This document shows, in pieces, positions 1-9,592 of a stretch of DNA of 64,000 nucleotides; position 1 is the stretch's first letter; each line of letters opens with the position of its first letter. The DNA lies in contig NZ_FNPV01000003.1 in the NCBI RefSeq assembly GCF_900107405.1, forward strand, positions 39,570-103,569, read 5' to 3'. The translations under genes and the position numbers were made by a program. The notes under the pieces were generated by a model. That model searched no databases. It worked only from the letters and a program-made list of their open reading frames with translations, and was not told where the DNA came from. The stretch comes from Tindallia californiensis. GTDB lineage: Bacteria; Bacillota; Clostridia; Peptostreptococcales; Tindalliaceae.

Positions 1-1053
1 ATAAATATGAAGACCACCTGCATACAAAAAATGTCTGGCTTCTTCCAAGCTGTATCCCCAATTCTGCAACGAGTTCAATACGTCTTGCTTCACCAGATCT
101 GCAAAATAAGAGCTGATTTCTTCTTGCTGTTGCAAGTTTCCGGGGTTCACTATTTCCCACAAATCTTTTTCTATCGCTTGATGATATTCTTCCTTAGTAA
201 TCCAGCCAATTTCACGCATCTTAGCAAGGACTAACCGCTGTCTGTTTAAGGCTTCTGGTTGCAGCACCATTACATAATCTTCTTCAATTTCCTGAAAAAC
301 AGTTCTATCTTCTCTTACAGTATCCTTTCGAATGGTTCGCAGCGGTGCATATCGCGATGGATTTCTGGGAATACCGGCTAATAATGCGGCTTCTCCAAGA
401 GTCAATTCTTGAATATCTTTTGAAAAATAGACCTGAGAAGCGGCCTGAACCCCGTAAGCTCCAGCACCTAAATAAATGGTATTGAGATAAGCTTCCAGTA
501 TTTTTTCTTTTGAAAGCTTTTGATCCAGCTGAATTCCATAGTACATGTCCTGAATTTTTCTAGTATAGGTTTGCTCATGGCTCAAAAATAAATTTTTTGC
601 TAATTGTTGGTTGATGGTGCTGGCACCTTGCCGACTACCTGTCTGATAGTTGGTCCATCCAGCTCCCAGAATTCTCCTGATATCAATCCCCGGGTGATTC
701 CAAAAACGTTCATCTTCAATGGCAATAAAAGCATTTTGAACAAGGTCAGGTATCTCTTGATACTCAATGATTTCCCGGTACATGGGTGTCGCAATTTTTT
801 CCAAAAGTTCCCATTGGTCCCCATTTTTATAATAAATAAAGGAGCTCTCATCCAATAAATGATATAAGTTTTCTGTTTCAATCGGCTCTAAATCAGATAC
901 AATGCTATGTACAATGGCAATAGTGGTGCCAGTTACTGCCCCAAAAAGAACGAGCATTCCTAGCACCACTGTTAAAAAGAGGCGACGAAAAAAGCGAATC
1001 CATTTTCGCCTTTTATTCATATTTTTTTCCGTTCGAGGCATTTTGCTTTTCAT
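1..1053 (-). CDS. Penicillin-binding protein 1A family, transglycosylase part (3' end cut by window)
   Basis: This is the first 351 codons of a class A penicillin-binding protein; the frame stays open to base 1 and the gene continues outside the window. The ATG at 1053 follows GGTGAGG. A basic cytoplasmic tail is followed by one membrane helix (about residues 25-50). The GT51 peptidoglycan glycosyltransferase domain comes next: EDERFWNHPG carries the catalytic Glu, and QGASTINQQLAKN, RKIQDM, KILEAYLN and GEAALLAGIP are the family's other conserved blocks. The enzyme would polymerise lipid II at the outer face of the membrane. The transpeptidase domain should lie in the missing part, so bifunctionality is inferred. 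It reads toward the left edge and is separated from gatB by about 110 bases. Confidence 0.93.
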   Translation of the reverse strand, partial: MKSKMPRTEKNMNKRRKWIRFFRRLFLTVVLGMLVLFGAVTGTTIAIVHSIVSDLEPIETENLYHLLDESSFIYYKNGDQWELLEKIATPMYREIIEYQEIPDLVQNAFIAIEDERFWNHPGIDIRRILGAGWTNYQTGSRQGASTINQQLAKNLFLSHEQTYTRKIQDMYYGIQLDQKLSKEKILEAYLNTIYLGAGAYGVQAASQVYFSKDIQELTLGEAALLAGIPRNPSRYAPLRTIRKDTVREDRTVFQEIEEDYVMVLQPEALNRQRLVLAKMREIGWITKEEYHQAIEKDLWEIVNPGNLQQQEEISSYFADLVKQDVLNSLQNWGYSLEEARHFLYAGGLHIY

Positions 1054-1163
1054 ATCAGAACCTCACCAGTTTCTATCTACTAGTTACTGATACTATTGTA
1101 AAAGATAAATCACTATGTTGCAATCATCAGTTCTTTAATCAAGCTAATCCCTTTATCATTACT

Positions 1164-2600
1164 CTAGTCCTGTAGTAGGTTTTCAAGCATTTCTTTCGCT
1201 ACCTTAGGGTTTGCCTGTCCTTTTGTTGCCTTCATTACCTGCCCCATTAAATAGCCGACAGCCTGTTTCTTGCCATTTTTGAAGTCTTGAACAGACTCCG
1301 GATTTTCTTTAAGCACTTTTTCAGTTATTGTTTGAAGCTCTTCTATGTTGCTGATTTGTTTCAACCCTTTTTCTTCAATAATGAGGTGAGCTTCTTTTCC
1401 TGTTTCAACCATCTCATCAAAAACGTCTCTTCCAGCCGTGCTACTAATACTTCCCTTTTGAATGATCTGAATTAACTCTGCCAAATCTCCAGGTTTTAAG
1501 GGCTGATTTTCGGCTGACAATTCTTTCTCTTTCAGCATACGAAGAAGATCTCCAAGAACCCAGTTAGCCGCTACTTTAGGATCAGCACCTGCTTTCACCA
1601 CTTCTTCATAAAATTCGCTTAATGCTTTTTCGCTTACCAAAATGTTAACTTCTTTTTCTGTTAATCCATAGGATTTGGTAAATCTTTCTGCCTTTTCAGC
1701 CGGTAATTCCGGTAATTGTTTTTCAATGCCTCTTATTAGATTTTCTTCAATAAAAATAGGCTTTACATCCGGTTCCGGAAAATATCGATAATCATGAGCA
1801 TCTTCTTTGGTTCGCATAGAAATAGTTCTACCTTTTGCCGCATCCCATCTTCGGGTTTCTTGAACAATTTTATGCCCTTCGTTGAAGCTATATAATTCCA
1901 ATTGTCTTTTTTCTTCTTTTTCTAAGGCTTTTTGCAGCTCTTTGAATGAGTTGATGTTTTTCAGCTCCACCTTAGGGTTAAAATGTTCCTGCCCATATGG
2001 TCTGACTGAAATATTGCCATCGCAACGTAGAGAACCTTGTTCCATTCGACAATCAGAAACACCTGCGTATTGTAAGATAGAACGAACCGCCTTCAGGTAA
2101 GAAACCGCCTCTTCTGGGGAACGCATGTCTGCTTCCGAAACAATTTCTATCAAAGGAACGCCTACCCGATTATAATCAATATATGACACTGGTTCATCTT
2201 CATCATGTAGCAATTTCCCAGCATCTTCCTCTATATGAATATGGTGAATGCTAACTTTTTTCTTTCCTTTTTTTCCTTCTATATCTACAAACCCACCTGT
2301 GCATATGGGCATGTCATGTTGGGAAATTTGGTAGGCTTTAGGCGAATCAGGATAAAAGTAATTTTTCCGATCCATTTTGTTGACGGTTTCAATTTTACAG
2401 CCCAACGCTAATCCAGCTTTGACTGCCATTGCTACCACTGCCTCATTTAAGACAGGCAAAGCGCCTGGCAGGCCCAAACAAACAGGACATGTGTTTTGAT
2501 TAGGAGGAGATCCAAAAGTAGTGGGGCAATGGCAAAAAATCTTTGTTTTTGTATCTAATTCCACATGAATCTCCAGCCCTATGATCGTTTCCCAGTTCAT
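1164..2600 (-). CDS. gatB: Asp-tRNA(Asn)/Glu-tRNA(Gln) amidotransferase subunit B
   Basis: GatB binds the misacylated tRNA, activates the side-chain carboxylate with ATP and transfers ammonia supplied by GatA. The 478-residue product has the usual length. The N-terminus has the family block GLEIHVEL; the Zn-site region shows CHCPTTFG and CPVCLGLPG, and YNRVGVPLIEIVSE lies in the kinase-like cradle. The C-terminus is the helical YqeY-like tail (GYLMGQVMKATKGQANP). The ATG at 2600 overlaps the gatA stop by four bases (ATGA) and has AAAGGAGG upstream, so the two genes are translationally coupled. It is the last gene of the T-box-controlled operon aspS2-gatC-gatA-gatB. Confidence 0.98.
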   Translation of the reverse strand: MNWETIIGLEIHVELDTKTKIFCHCPTTFGSPPNQNTCPVCLGLPGALPVLNEAVVAMAVKAGLALGCKIETVNKMDRKNYFYPDSPKAYQISQHDMPICTGGFVDIEGKKGKKKVSIHHIHIEEDAGKLLHDEDEPVSYIDYNRVGVPLIEIVSEADMRSPEEAVSYLKAVRSILQYAGVSDCRMEQGSLRCDGNISVRPYGQEHFNPKVELKNINSFKELQKALEKEEKRQLELYSFNEGHKIVQETRRWDAAKGRTISMRTKEDAHDYRYFPEPDVKPIFIEENLIRGIEKQLPELPAEKAERFTKSYGLTEKEVNILVSEKALSEFYEEVVKAGADPKVAANWVLGDLLRMLKEKELSAENQPLKPGDLAELIQIIQKGSISSTAGRDVFDEMVETGKEAHLIIEEKGLKQISNIEELQTITEKVLKENPESVQDFKNGKKQAVGYLMGQVMKATKGQANPKVAKEMLENLLQD

Positions 2601-4075
2601 TTTAATCCTCCTTTCACCATATTACTTTTTAAGTCTAACTGTAAACTTTTTTCAAGTTGATAGGCTATTTGAAACAATCTTTTTTCTTCAAAATGATTTC
2701 CTATCAGTTGCATGCCTACAGGCAAACCCGCTTCTGTAAACCCACCTGGTAATGAAATAGCCGGCAACCCAGACATGTTTACATCCACTGTATAAACATC
2801 TCCCAAATACATGGCTAAAGGATCATCCATTTTTTCGCCTTGTCTAAAAGGCAAATAAGGAGATACCGGACCTAGCACAGCATCATATTTTTCAAATATT
2901 CGGGAATACTGTTCTCTTATTTTGCACCTAATTTTTTGTGCCTTCTGGTAATAAGCATCATAATATCCCGAAGAAAGCGCATAAGTTCCAAGCATAATCC
3001 TTCTTTTCACCTCTTGCCCAAACCCTTCTGACCGACTATAGACCATTAAATCTTCAATATTTTCCATTCTATCTGTTCGGTGACCATATCGAATACCGTC
3101 AAATCTTGCTAAATTTGAACTAGCTTCTGCAGAAGAAATCATATAGTAGGCAGATAGTCCTACGGATGAGTGTGGCAAGGAAACTTTTTCCACAACAGCA
3201 CCCAGAGAAGTAAGTTCTCTAACGGTATTTTCTAACACCTTATTGATCTCCTTATCTAATCCTTCTTGCTGGTACTCAACAGGCAGTGCAACCTTAACTC
3301 CTTTTAAAGACTGATGTAAGCCTTCTGTATAAGATCCAGCAAGATCGATTTTACGACTGGTAGAATCCTTCTGGTCAAAACCAGCAATAACATCTAGGGC
3401 TATCGCACAATCTTCAACGTTTTTTGTCATAGGACCAATCTGATCAAGGGAAGAGGCAAAAGCAATGAGTCCGTATCGAGATACCAGCCCGTAACTTGGC
3501 TTTATCCCCACTACTCCACAAAAGGCAGCGGGTTGACGAATCGATCCTCCCGTATCAGATCCTAAGGCCAGAGGTACTGTTTCAGCCGCAACGGCGGCGG
3601 CCGATCCACCCGAAGACCCACCCGGAACCCGATCCAAATCCCATGGATTCCGAGTTGTTTGAAAAACAGAGCTTTCAGTAGAGGATCCCATTGCAAACTC
3701 ATCTAAATTTGTCTTACCAATCATAATACCGTCTGCCTCATAAATCTTTTGAACCACCGTTGCGTTATAAGGCGGAATAAAGTTTTCCAACATTTTAGAG
3801 GCACAGGTAGTTGGAATTCCTTCTGTACAAATATTGTCTTTCACAGCCAAAGGCACTCCAGCCAGTGCACCGGTTTTTTCACCACGAGCTCTTTTCTCGT
3901 CGATTTTTATAGCCTGCTCCATAGCTGTTTCTTTCTGTAAGCAAAGATACGCTTTCACTTGATCCTCTGTTTTTTCTATTCTCTTAAATGTTTCTTCTAC
4001 CAACTCTTTTGCCGATGCTTCTCCTTTTATCCATAAATCACGTTGATTTTTTAAGCTTTGCATGTCGATTGTCAT
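2597..4075 (-). CDS. gatA: Asp-tRNA(Asn)/Glu-tRNA(Gln) amidotransferase subunit A
   Basis: GatA is the amidase-signature glutaminase of GatCAB and releases ammonia that is channelled to GatB. The catalytic elements are visible: Lys in VPLAVKDN, the Ser in the [14 protein letters not shown] signature and the second Ser in [17 protein letters not shown] start it at the ATG at 4075 (MTIDMQSL), which has AAAGGAGG four to five bases upstream, giving 492 residues. An upstream ATG at 4126 in the same frame lies inside gatC and has no ribosome binding site. The stop overlaps the gatB start. Confidence 0.98.
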   Translation of the reverse strand: MTIDMQSLKNQRDLWIKGEASAKELVEETFKRIEKTEDQVKAYLCLQKETAMEQAIKIDEKRARGEKTGALAGVPLAVKDNICTEGIPTTCASKMLENFIPPYNATVVQKIYEADGIMIGKTNLDEFAMGSSTESSVFQTTRNPWDLDRVPGGSSGGSAAAVAAETVPLALGSDTGGSIRQPAAFCGVVGIKPSYGLVSRYGLIAFASSLDQIGPMTKNVEDCAIALDVIAGFDQKDSTSRKIDLAGSYTEGLHQSLKGVKVALPVEYQQEGLDKEINKVLENTVRELTSLGAVVEKVSLPHSSVGLSAYYMISSAEASSNLARFDGIRYGHRTDRMENIEDLMVYSRSEGFGQEVKRRIMLGTYALSSGYYDAYYQKAQKIRCKIREQYSRIFEKYDAVLGPVSPYLPFRQGEKMDDPLAMYLGDVYTVDVNMSGLPAISLPGGFTEAGLPVGMQLIGNHFEEKRLFQIAYQLEKSLQLDLKSNMVKGGLK

Positions 4076-4091
4076 AGTAACCTCCTTTGAC

Positions 4092-4379
4092 TTAATCCAA
4101 AATCTTAGGCACCCGAATAAGTCCATCTTTCAGATCTTTTGTGTTTTGGTACAATTTTTTCTGATCCTCAAATAAGCTTGGTTCATCTTTTCTTAATATG
4201 GTTGATGGTTGATGCTGAAAAATATCTTCCTTCGTATCTTCTACAGTAAAATTCGCAATCACTTCAAAGTGTTCCAAAATATTATCAAATTCACGACTAT
4301 ACTGTTCCACTTCCTCTTCACTTAAATCCAATTTTGCCAATTTAGCAATATAAGCCACTTCTTCCGGTTTCATCTTCAT
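4092..4379 (-). CDS. gatC: Asp-tRNA(Asn)/Glu-tRNA(Gln) amidotransferase subunit C
   Basis: The 95-residue product matches GatC in length and motifs: the N-terminal AYIAKLAKLDLSEEE block, the acidic central helix and a C-terminal LRKDEPSL stretch. GatC wraps around the GatA-GatB interface and stabilises the complex. The ATG at 4379 follows AAGGAGG. It lies between aspS2 and gatA with 12- and 16-base gaps, as expected for one transcript. Confidence 0.97.
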   Translation of the reverse strand: MKMKPEEVAYIAKLAKLDLSEEEVEQYSREFDNILEHFEVIANFTVEDTKEDIFQHQPSTILRKDEPSLFEDQKKLYQNTKDLKDGLIRVPKILD

Positions 4380-4391
4380 TCTTTCGCCTCC

Positions 4392-5678
4392 TTAAGGTGT
4401 GATTCTTTTCATATCTCTTGGCAATAAAGTTGCTTCCCGTATATTTTCCAGTTGGCAGAATTTCATGGTCAAACGCTCTAGTCCTATTGCAAATCCTCCG
4501 TGAGGTGGCATTCCATATCGAAAGGTTTCCAGGTAAAAATCAAAATCTTCCGGCTTTAATCCAAAGGTCAGCATATTTTCTTTAAGCTGATCATAGTTAT
4601 GAATTCGTTGCCCACCCGTGGTAATTTCCAATCCTTTGAAAATAAGGTCAAAACTTCTGGTCAGAGAAGGTTCTTCTTCAAACGGCATGGTGTAAACCGG
4701 CCTTTTGCTTACCGGATACCGAGTCAAGAAAACAAATTCACTGTTATATTTTTCTTTAACATAGGCTGAAAAGAGCACTTCTCCTTCTGCATCTAAGTTG
4801 CCTGCTGGCGATTTTTTGTCGTACTCTCTCAGCAATATTTCTCTTGCTTCTTCCAGCTCTATACGAGGTATTTTTTGAATCTCCGGTAATGATACCCCAA
4901 GAAGCTCCAGTTCTTTTTTACACTTTTGGTTCAAATGCTGAATCATATGCTTTAGTAAACTCTCTTCCAAGTCCATAATATCGTTCTCATCTTCGATAAA
5001 CCCTAGTTCTACATCCAGGCTAACATATTCATTCAAATGCCGCCATGTATTATGAAGCTCTGAACGGTAGGCATGACCTATTTCAAAAACCTTTTCAAAT
5101 CCAGCACCTACCATCATTTGCTTGTAGAACTGAGGGCTCTGTGCTAAAAATGCCCGTGAATCAAAGTATTTCACTGTAAACATTTCTGATCCACCTTCGG
5201 TGCCTGAAGAAATAATTTTTGGAGTGTGTATTTCTGAAAACATCTCGCCCCTTAAATACTCTCGAAAAGCCGTTACAATTTCTTCCTGAATGATAAATGG
5301 TGCCCGAATTTGGGGATTTCTCAAACTGATCGTTCGGTGGTTCAGTTGTGTTTCCAAATGAGTTTTTTCATTCCGGTTTACAGAAAACGGCAATTTGTCA
5401 TAATGTGCCTCACCCACTACTTTATGCTGTTCTACATTAATTTCCAGTCCGTTCACCGCTTTTGTGTTTTCCGAGACAGTCCCTTTCACTTCCAAAGCCA
5501 TCTCAAGCCTTAGTCCCTCTTTTTGTTTTTCATCTAATACCAATTGTACCAGGCCAGTTTTGTCCCGTAATGTGACAAAGGCAATTCGTCCCAAATCATG
5601 AATTTTGTGAACCCACCCCTTCACTTCTACCTCTTTTCCTAAACTCTGCCCTATCTCCTTTACATAACTTCTGCCCAT
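4392..5678 (-). CDS. aspS: Aspartyl-tRNA synthetase, short archaeal type, probably non-discriminating
   Basis: This class II synthetase has 428 residues, the length of archaeal-type AspRS; bacterial AspRS (about 590 residues) carries an extra GAD insertion domain that is absent here. The N-terminal OB fold (GWVHKIHDLGRIAFVTLRD) is followed by class II motif 2 (FEIGHAYRSE) and motif 3 (GGFAIGLERLTM). Family knowledge: in Clostridia such enzymes (AspRS2) charge both tRNA(Asp) and tRNA(Asn), and GatCAB then amidates Asp-tRNA(Asn). The co-transcription with gatCAB and the Asn-type T-box upstream support that role. Discrimination itself cannot be read from sequence alone. The start has AAAGGAG upstream. 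Confidence 0.93.
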   Translation of the reverse strand: MGRSYVKEIGQSLGKEVEVKGWVHKIHDLGRIAFVTLRDKTGLVQLVLDEKQKEGLRLEMALEVKGTVSENTKAVNGLEINVEQHKVVGEAHYDKLPFSVNRNEKTHLETQLNHRTISLRNPQIRAPFIIQEEIVTAFREYLRGEMFSEIHTPKIISSGTEGGSEMFTVKYFDSRAFLAQSPQFYKQMMVGAGFEKVFEIGHAYRSELHNTWRHLNEYVSLDVELGFIEDENDIMDLEESLLKHMIQHLNQKCKKELELLGVSLPEIQKIPRIELEEAREILLREYDKKSPAGNLDAEGEVLFSAYVKEKYNSEFVFLTRYPVSKRPVYTMPFEEEPSLTRSFDLIFKGLEITTGGQRIHNYDQLKENMLTFGLKPEDFDFYLETFRYGMPPHGGFAIGLERLTMKFCQLENIREATLLPRDMKRITP

Positions 5679-5811
5679 TCTTATTCTCCTTTCATCTTCG
5701 CTGACAAAACAAAGATGCTTCGCATCTGTTGTAATTGAAAATTAATAATTGATAATGAATCATTAGGTTCATATGACCCTTTGATGCTTGTTCCCTTTCC
5801 TACAACAAAAC

Positions 5812-6115
5812 AAAAAACCCGTCCACTGCTCAGCGTAAAATACACTGATACAGGGACGGGTACTATTCCGCGGTGCCACCCTTATTAGTCTTAAATCAGA
5901 CTCTCTCAATTAAACATACGGAAAACCAACGCTTTCGATATGCACTCCCATTATCGGTGGAGAACCGTCCGAGTCTACTAGATAAAAAAATAATCTTTAC
6001 CGTTCGGTCGGATGCTCCCGGGTGTTCTTCTATTCATCTTACCTGCCGGACTCTCACCATCACCAGCTCGCTTAAAGGCTTTAACAAATATACTCTCCCG
6101 TTCCTCACATCAATT
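5812..6115 (-). promoter_or_regulatory. T-box riboswitch of the transamidation operon (specifier GAAC: Asn AAC overlapping Glu GAA)
   Basis: On the minus strand the T-box core AAGGGTGGCACCGCGGAA lies at 5866-5883. It is preceded by a Stem I region with AGAGTATA, an AGCGAG bulge-like block and GGTGATGGTGAGAG. The specifier side reads AGAAGAACACCC, with AAC at 6024-6026 followed by A, and GAA one base earlier at 6025-6027. An intrinsic terminator with arms ACCCGTCC/GGACGGGT and a T run follows at 5812-5861. Uncharged tRNA should favour the antiterminator and raise aspS2-gatCAB expression. The T-box identification is firm; the exact specifier assignment is my reading of the loop. Confidence 0.93.
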
Positions 6116-6131
6116 TTCTTGATTTTTACCT

Positions 6132-6159
6132 ATTATATCATCTTCTTACAACTTTGCAA
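6132..6159 (-). promoter_or_regulatory. Promoter of the aspS2-gatCAB T-box leader
   Basis: On the minus strand a -35-like TTGCAA (6154-6159) and a perfect -10 TATAAT (6132-6137) are separated by 16 bases. This puts the start of transcription near 6124, just ahead of T-box Stem I. Confidence 0.75.
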
Positions 6160-6193
6160 GACTATTTTGATTAATTATTATTTCTTTACCTGA

Positions 6194-7084
6194 TCACGGA
6201 TTAATCCATTGTGGGTTTTCATCTATCAACTGCTTAATATCACTTGCCGAAATGGCAAAGTTCAGATTTTCAGACTGATCAATCTTAAACGTGGTTAATC
6301 CTATCAACTCGCCTTTCATGTTTAAAAGCGCACCTCCAGAATTACCAGGTGAAATTGGCGCTGTAATCTGAATTAAAGTCTGTGCTTCCGTCTCCCTTAA
6401 CCCGGATACAATTCCATCCGAAACAGTGTTAATCAAACCACGGGGACTTCCTATGGTTACAATTCTTTGACCTGCACTAACTTCCGACACGGCTCCTAAC
6501 GGAATCGGTTTTTGATTCATCCCTTCCCGGTTTTTCACTTGCAAAATCGCCAAATCCTGTCGATTGTCATACCCAAGAAGCATTAAATCTTTTTTCATCA
6601 CAGTTCCATCTTCAGACTCAAAATAAGCTTTTGCCATATAAGGAGAGGATTCAATGACATGATAATTCGTCACGATATGCCCATACTCACTAATTAACAC
6701 ACCGGAACCCTGACTTTCTCCTGCTTCTATCTGCACAACACTTTCTTTCAGAGATGCTACCTGTTCCATATTTCGCTCCATTGGAGACTCTAAGGTTTGA
6801 TATGCCGCCACCAAATCTGATGGTGGCGCTTGCAAAGAGGACGGTTCTTCTGCCTCACTGTTTTCCTCCTTGCTTTCCGATTTTTCTTCATCCTTTGGTT
6901 CTTCATAAGCCTCTATCGGAGCAGAAGCTACCTCTGGTTGTTCATGCTTAAAATATTGAAACAACAAAAACCCCGCTGTTCCATAAACAAATAAAAGCAT
7001 AAATGTAATGCCAGCTATCATTGTAATCGCCAGAGACTTCGATATTCTTTTTCCCGTTTCTTTACTATTTTCTTTTTTTGCCAT
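6194..7084 (-). CDS. Membrane-anchored HtrA/DegP-like serine protease without PDZ domain
   Basis: A trypsin-fold S1C protease of about 296 residues. Residues about 18-40 form one membrane helix, followed by an acidic Glu/Pro linker (to about 95) and then the protease domain. The catalytic triad is visible as His in VTNYHVIE, Asp in NRQDLAIL and Ser in SPGNSGGALL. The protein ends about 15 residues after the protease fold (ENPQWINP), so the PDZ domain usual in HtrA is missing. I prefer ATG at 7084; an in-frame GTG at 7093 overlaps the likely ribosome binding site GGGTG. It follows the T-box region and is probably separately transcribed. The expected role is extracytoplasmic protein quality control. 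Confidence 0.9.
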   Translation of the reverse strand: MAKKENSKETGKRISKSLAITMIAGITFMLLFVYGTAGFLLFQYFKHEQPEVASAPIEAYEEPKDEEKSESKEENSEAEEPSSLQAPPSDLVAAYQTLESPMERNMEQVASLKESVVQIEAGESQGSGVLISEYGHIVTNYHVIESSPYMAKAYFESEDGTVMKKDLMLLGYDNRQDLAILQVKNREGMNQKPIPLGAVSEVSAGQRIVTIGSPRGLINTVSDGIVSGLRETEAQTLIQITAPISPGNSGGALLNMKGELIGLTTFKIDQSENLNFAISASDIKQLIDENPQWINP

Positions 7085-7111
7085 TTTTTTCACCCACTAA
7101 CACAAATCCAG

Positions 7112-7130
7112 AACCATTGGTTTCCAATGG
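7112..7130. repeat. Inverted repeat ACCATTGG-TTT-CCAATGGT
   Basis: A perfect 8-bp inverted repeat with a 3-base loop lies between the HD-GYP gene and the protease start. It has no T run on the minus strand, so it is not a convincing terminator. It could be an operator or a weak hairpin in the leader. Confidence 0.4.
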
Positions 7131-7181
7131 TTTCCTTATATTTATACGCCTATCCTTCTATCCAATTAAAATTTTCCCCAT

Positions 7182-8267
7182 CTAGTCAACAGTATCCGAC
7201 ACCTCACCGGGATCTTTCAATGTCTTTATAATCGTATAGCTTCTCGTTTTCATTAAATCAATTTTTTTTCCTCTTAAGGGTCCTTTCACAATGGTAAGAA
7301 TCGGTCTTGTATGAAAAGGTGCATTGGTTCCCGTAACCACAGCAGAAGTACCATCGTTAAGCTCCACTAATGTATTGATTGGATATGGATTAATATTTTG
7401 CTTAAATTCTTCAACCAATTTCGGATTAAAATGCGTCCCCGACTGCGACATAATAAACTCATGGACTTCTGAAACAGAATACGCTTTACGATAAGGCCGA
7501 TCATTCAACATAGAATCAAAGGTATCGGCTAACCGAATAACTTGACCATTTTCATGAATCGCATGACCCTTTTTCTGATTTGGATAACCGCTGCCATCCC
7601 ATCTTTCATGATGCTCTAAAATGGCTTTCAAAATCTCAGCATCTAAACTAGCGTTATCTTTTAAGAACAGATATCCTTTTACCGGATGGCTTTTAATTGT
7701 CTGATATTCTTCTTCGGTGAGTTTTGGTTTTTTCATGATTTCCAAAGGAATAAATAACATCCCTATATCATGGAAAATGGCAGCTCTTCCTAAGGATTCA
7801 AGTTGCATTTTTGACAAACCAAGGCTTGTTCCCAGCAACATTGATTTTATCATGACACCAACAGAGTGTTGATAAAGATATTCGTAAGCCGATCTCATAC
7901 TGGCCAGTTTTTCAATGACCGCTTTTTCCCCCAAAAAATCTTCCACAACAGAACTCATCATTGCCTTTACTTCGTAGAGCTTAAAATCCCGATCTTCGTC
8001 AGGCTTTGTTCCTCTGATTCTAACCAGTTGCCTTAACTGTGCCGTCATTTTATTGTGAACTTCTGGTCGAATTACTTCCTGGAGCTGGTAGTCAAGCATT
8101 TTTTCATAGATACGAATATGCTGGACACCCTCCATATATATTTGCATTCTATTAAACACAGTGATCACTGTACCCGAAGGATAGATCATTTTACCTTGTC
8201 TGTTATAGACCGGTTCTGCCAAAACGCTTTTTTCTTCTGCGTAATTGGTTTTCACTTCTCTTATCAT
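7182..8267 (-). CDS. HD-GYP domain protein, probable cyclic-di-GMP phosphodiesterase
   Basis: The C-terminal half is an HD-GYP domain with IFHDIG (metal-binding HD), HPVKGY, HHERWDGSGYP (the GYP motif) and RLADTFDSM, the residues associated with c-di-GMP hydrolysis to GMP. The N-terminal part (about 1-125) matches no sensory domain I recognise, and the last 60 residues form a small beta-rich tail. No membrane segment is seen, so it should be cytoplasmic. I start it at ATG 8267 (MIREVKTN), 5 bases after GGAGAGGG; an ATG at 8282 would have that ribosome binding site inside the gene. It sits beside a GGDEF protein, suggesting a local c-di-GMP make/break pair. Confidence 0.9.
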   Translation of the reverse strand: MIREVKTNYAEEKSVLAEPVYNRQGKMIYPSGTVITVFNRMQIYMEGVQHIRIYEKMLDYQLQEVIRPEVHNKMTAQLRQLVRIRGTKPDEDRDFKLYEVKAMMSSVVEDFLGEKAVIEKLASMRSAYEYLYQHSVGVMIKSMLLGTSLGLSKMQLESLGRAAIFHDIGMLFIPLEIMKKPKLTEEEYQTIKSHPVKGYLFLKDNASLDAEILKAILEHHERWDGSGYPNQKKGHAIHENGQVIRLADTFDSMLNDRPYRKAYSVSEVHEFIMSQSGTHFNPKLVEEFKQNINPYPINTLVELNDGTSAVVTGTNAPFHTRPILTIVKGPLRGKKIDLMKTRSYTIIKTLKDPGEVSDTVD

Positions 8268-8363
8268 AATTTCCCTCTCCATTAGTTCAGAAATGACTAT
8301 CCATTACTATTATACTGGATGAAGTCTTTTTCAACAAGTCCAATGACTAATAGTATGTTAGAC

Positions 8364-9554
8364 TTAGAAAACTTCATGGTGAGAAACATCGTTCCCTCCT
8401 TTTTCTTTCGATTTATAAAGACCTTTGTCGGCTATTTGTATTAATTCAAGAACCGTTTCACCATCTTCCGGAAACACAGCGATCCCAATAGAAATGGTAA
8501 AGTGTGGCTCTTTTGTTTTTCTGATTTTCTCCAAAAGCCTTTCGGCCACCAGCCTGCTTTCCGCAAGGTTTAACTTTGGCAGCAGTACAATAAATTCGTC
8601 TCCTCCGTAACGGCCCAAATAATCGTATTCACGAATAACCCCTTGAGTAATAGAGGCTAAGGTTTTAAGAGCGATGTCTCCCTTTACATGACCTAAGTTA
8701 TCATTGATACGTTTAAATTTATCAATATCGAACATCAATACCGAAAAAGAAGTGCCATCATTCTGTTTTATCTGTTCATCAATAAAGTCCATAATGCTGA
8801 TTCGGTTAAAAGCTCCTGTTAATCCATCTTTTTTTGCATTTTCCAAAACAGCCTGATGGCTTCTTATTAATTCATTTTCCTTTCTTTTTGCTGCATTATC
8901 AGCTGTTTTTTGCAAACGCCGCTGATAGTTATCCGCTGAACGTTGCAGCATTTTTATTTCTTTTTCCATGGTGCCAGAAAAGTGAATTAACAAAAGGCTA
9001 TAACCTACTATTTTAAGAATCATGGATACCTCTGGCACATAGAGAGAGCCTCTAAAAAATTGAACCGTATAAGCCAAAACAATCATCAGAAGTCCGTAAT
9101 GAAATTGATAAAACGCATCTTTTGATTGACGAATTTTTGCAAAAATCACGAAACCAGGAATCCAGAAAAACCATAATGCCGTCCGATAGTTTATCCATCT
9201 CAAAAATTCAGTAGCAAACTTATTGATCGATAAAAAAAGGATCCCTGTCATCACTGCAGCTGTTACCATTAAGGCTATTGGGTTTGTTTTTTCTGATAAT
9301 AAATCCAGATAAACCATCATCACCCCTATTAGCATCAAAAATTCCGCTAGCCAATAAATCTGATCTATCTGCAACCCCGGAGTAAGCAACAGTCCACTCA
9401 GCAAGTACCCTGAAAAAGGAATGGCAAAAATAGCGCCTAGCAGCCTTTCACGCTTATGCTGATAAGGGAAGTTAATGGCCATTATCAGAATACTGAAACT
9501 GACACTGAGCGAATACAACCATAAAAACCGATTGGCCGTATGATAATAGTCCAT
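8364..9554 (-). CDS. Membrane diguanylate cyclase (GGDEF domain)
   Basis: The first 195 residues contain about six to seven hydrophobic helices, followed by a coiled segment (residues about 200-235) and a GGDEF domain. The active-site loop reads RYGGDEF, and REYD ends five residues before GGDEF, so an RxxD inhibitory I-site is present. NRISIMDFID, FDIDKFKRIND and ISIGIAVFP are further family blocks. The enzyme should make c-di-GMP from GTP with product feedback inhibition. The ATG at 9554 follows GGGGGAG; an in-frame TTG one codon upstream is possible. The membrane part resembles no named sensor that I can identify. Confidence 0.93.
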   Translation of the reverse strand: MDYYHTANRFLWLYSLSVSFSILIMAINFPYQHKRERLLGAIFAIPFSGYLLSGLLLTPGLQIDQIYWLAEFLMLIGVMMVYLDLLSEKTNPIALMVTAAVMTGILFLSINKFATEFLRWINYRTALWFFWIPGFVIFAKIRQSKDAFYQFHYGLLMIVLAYTVQFFRGSLYVPEVSMILKIVGYSLLLIHFSGTMEKEIKMLQRSADNYQRRLQKTADNAAKRKENELIRSHQAVLENAKKDGLTGAFNRISIMDFIDEQIKQNDGTSFSVLMFDIDKFKRINDNLGHVKGDIALKTLASITQGVIREYDYLGRYGGDEFIVLLPKLNLAESRLVAERLLEKIRKTKEPHFTISIGIAVFPEDGETVLELIQIADKGLYKSKEKGGNDVSHHEVF

Positions 9555-9592
9555 CAAACTCCCCCCCTTTTTTCTTTCTTACTTTTCTTTAC

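Noticed and set aside
600..881. Short minus-strand frame shadowing the penicillin-binding protein gene
   Set aside because: The penicillin-binding protein frame is continuous and has clear GT51 motifs; this one is out of frame with it and has no family features.
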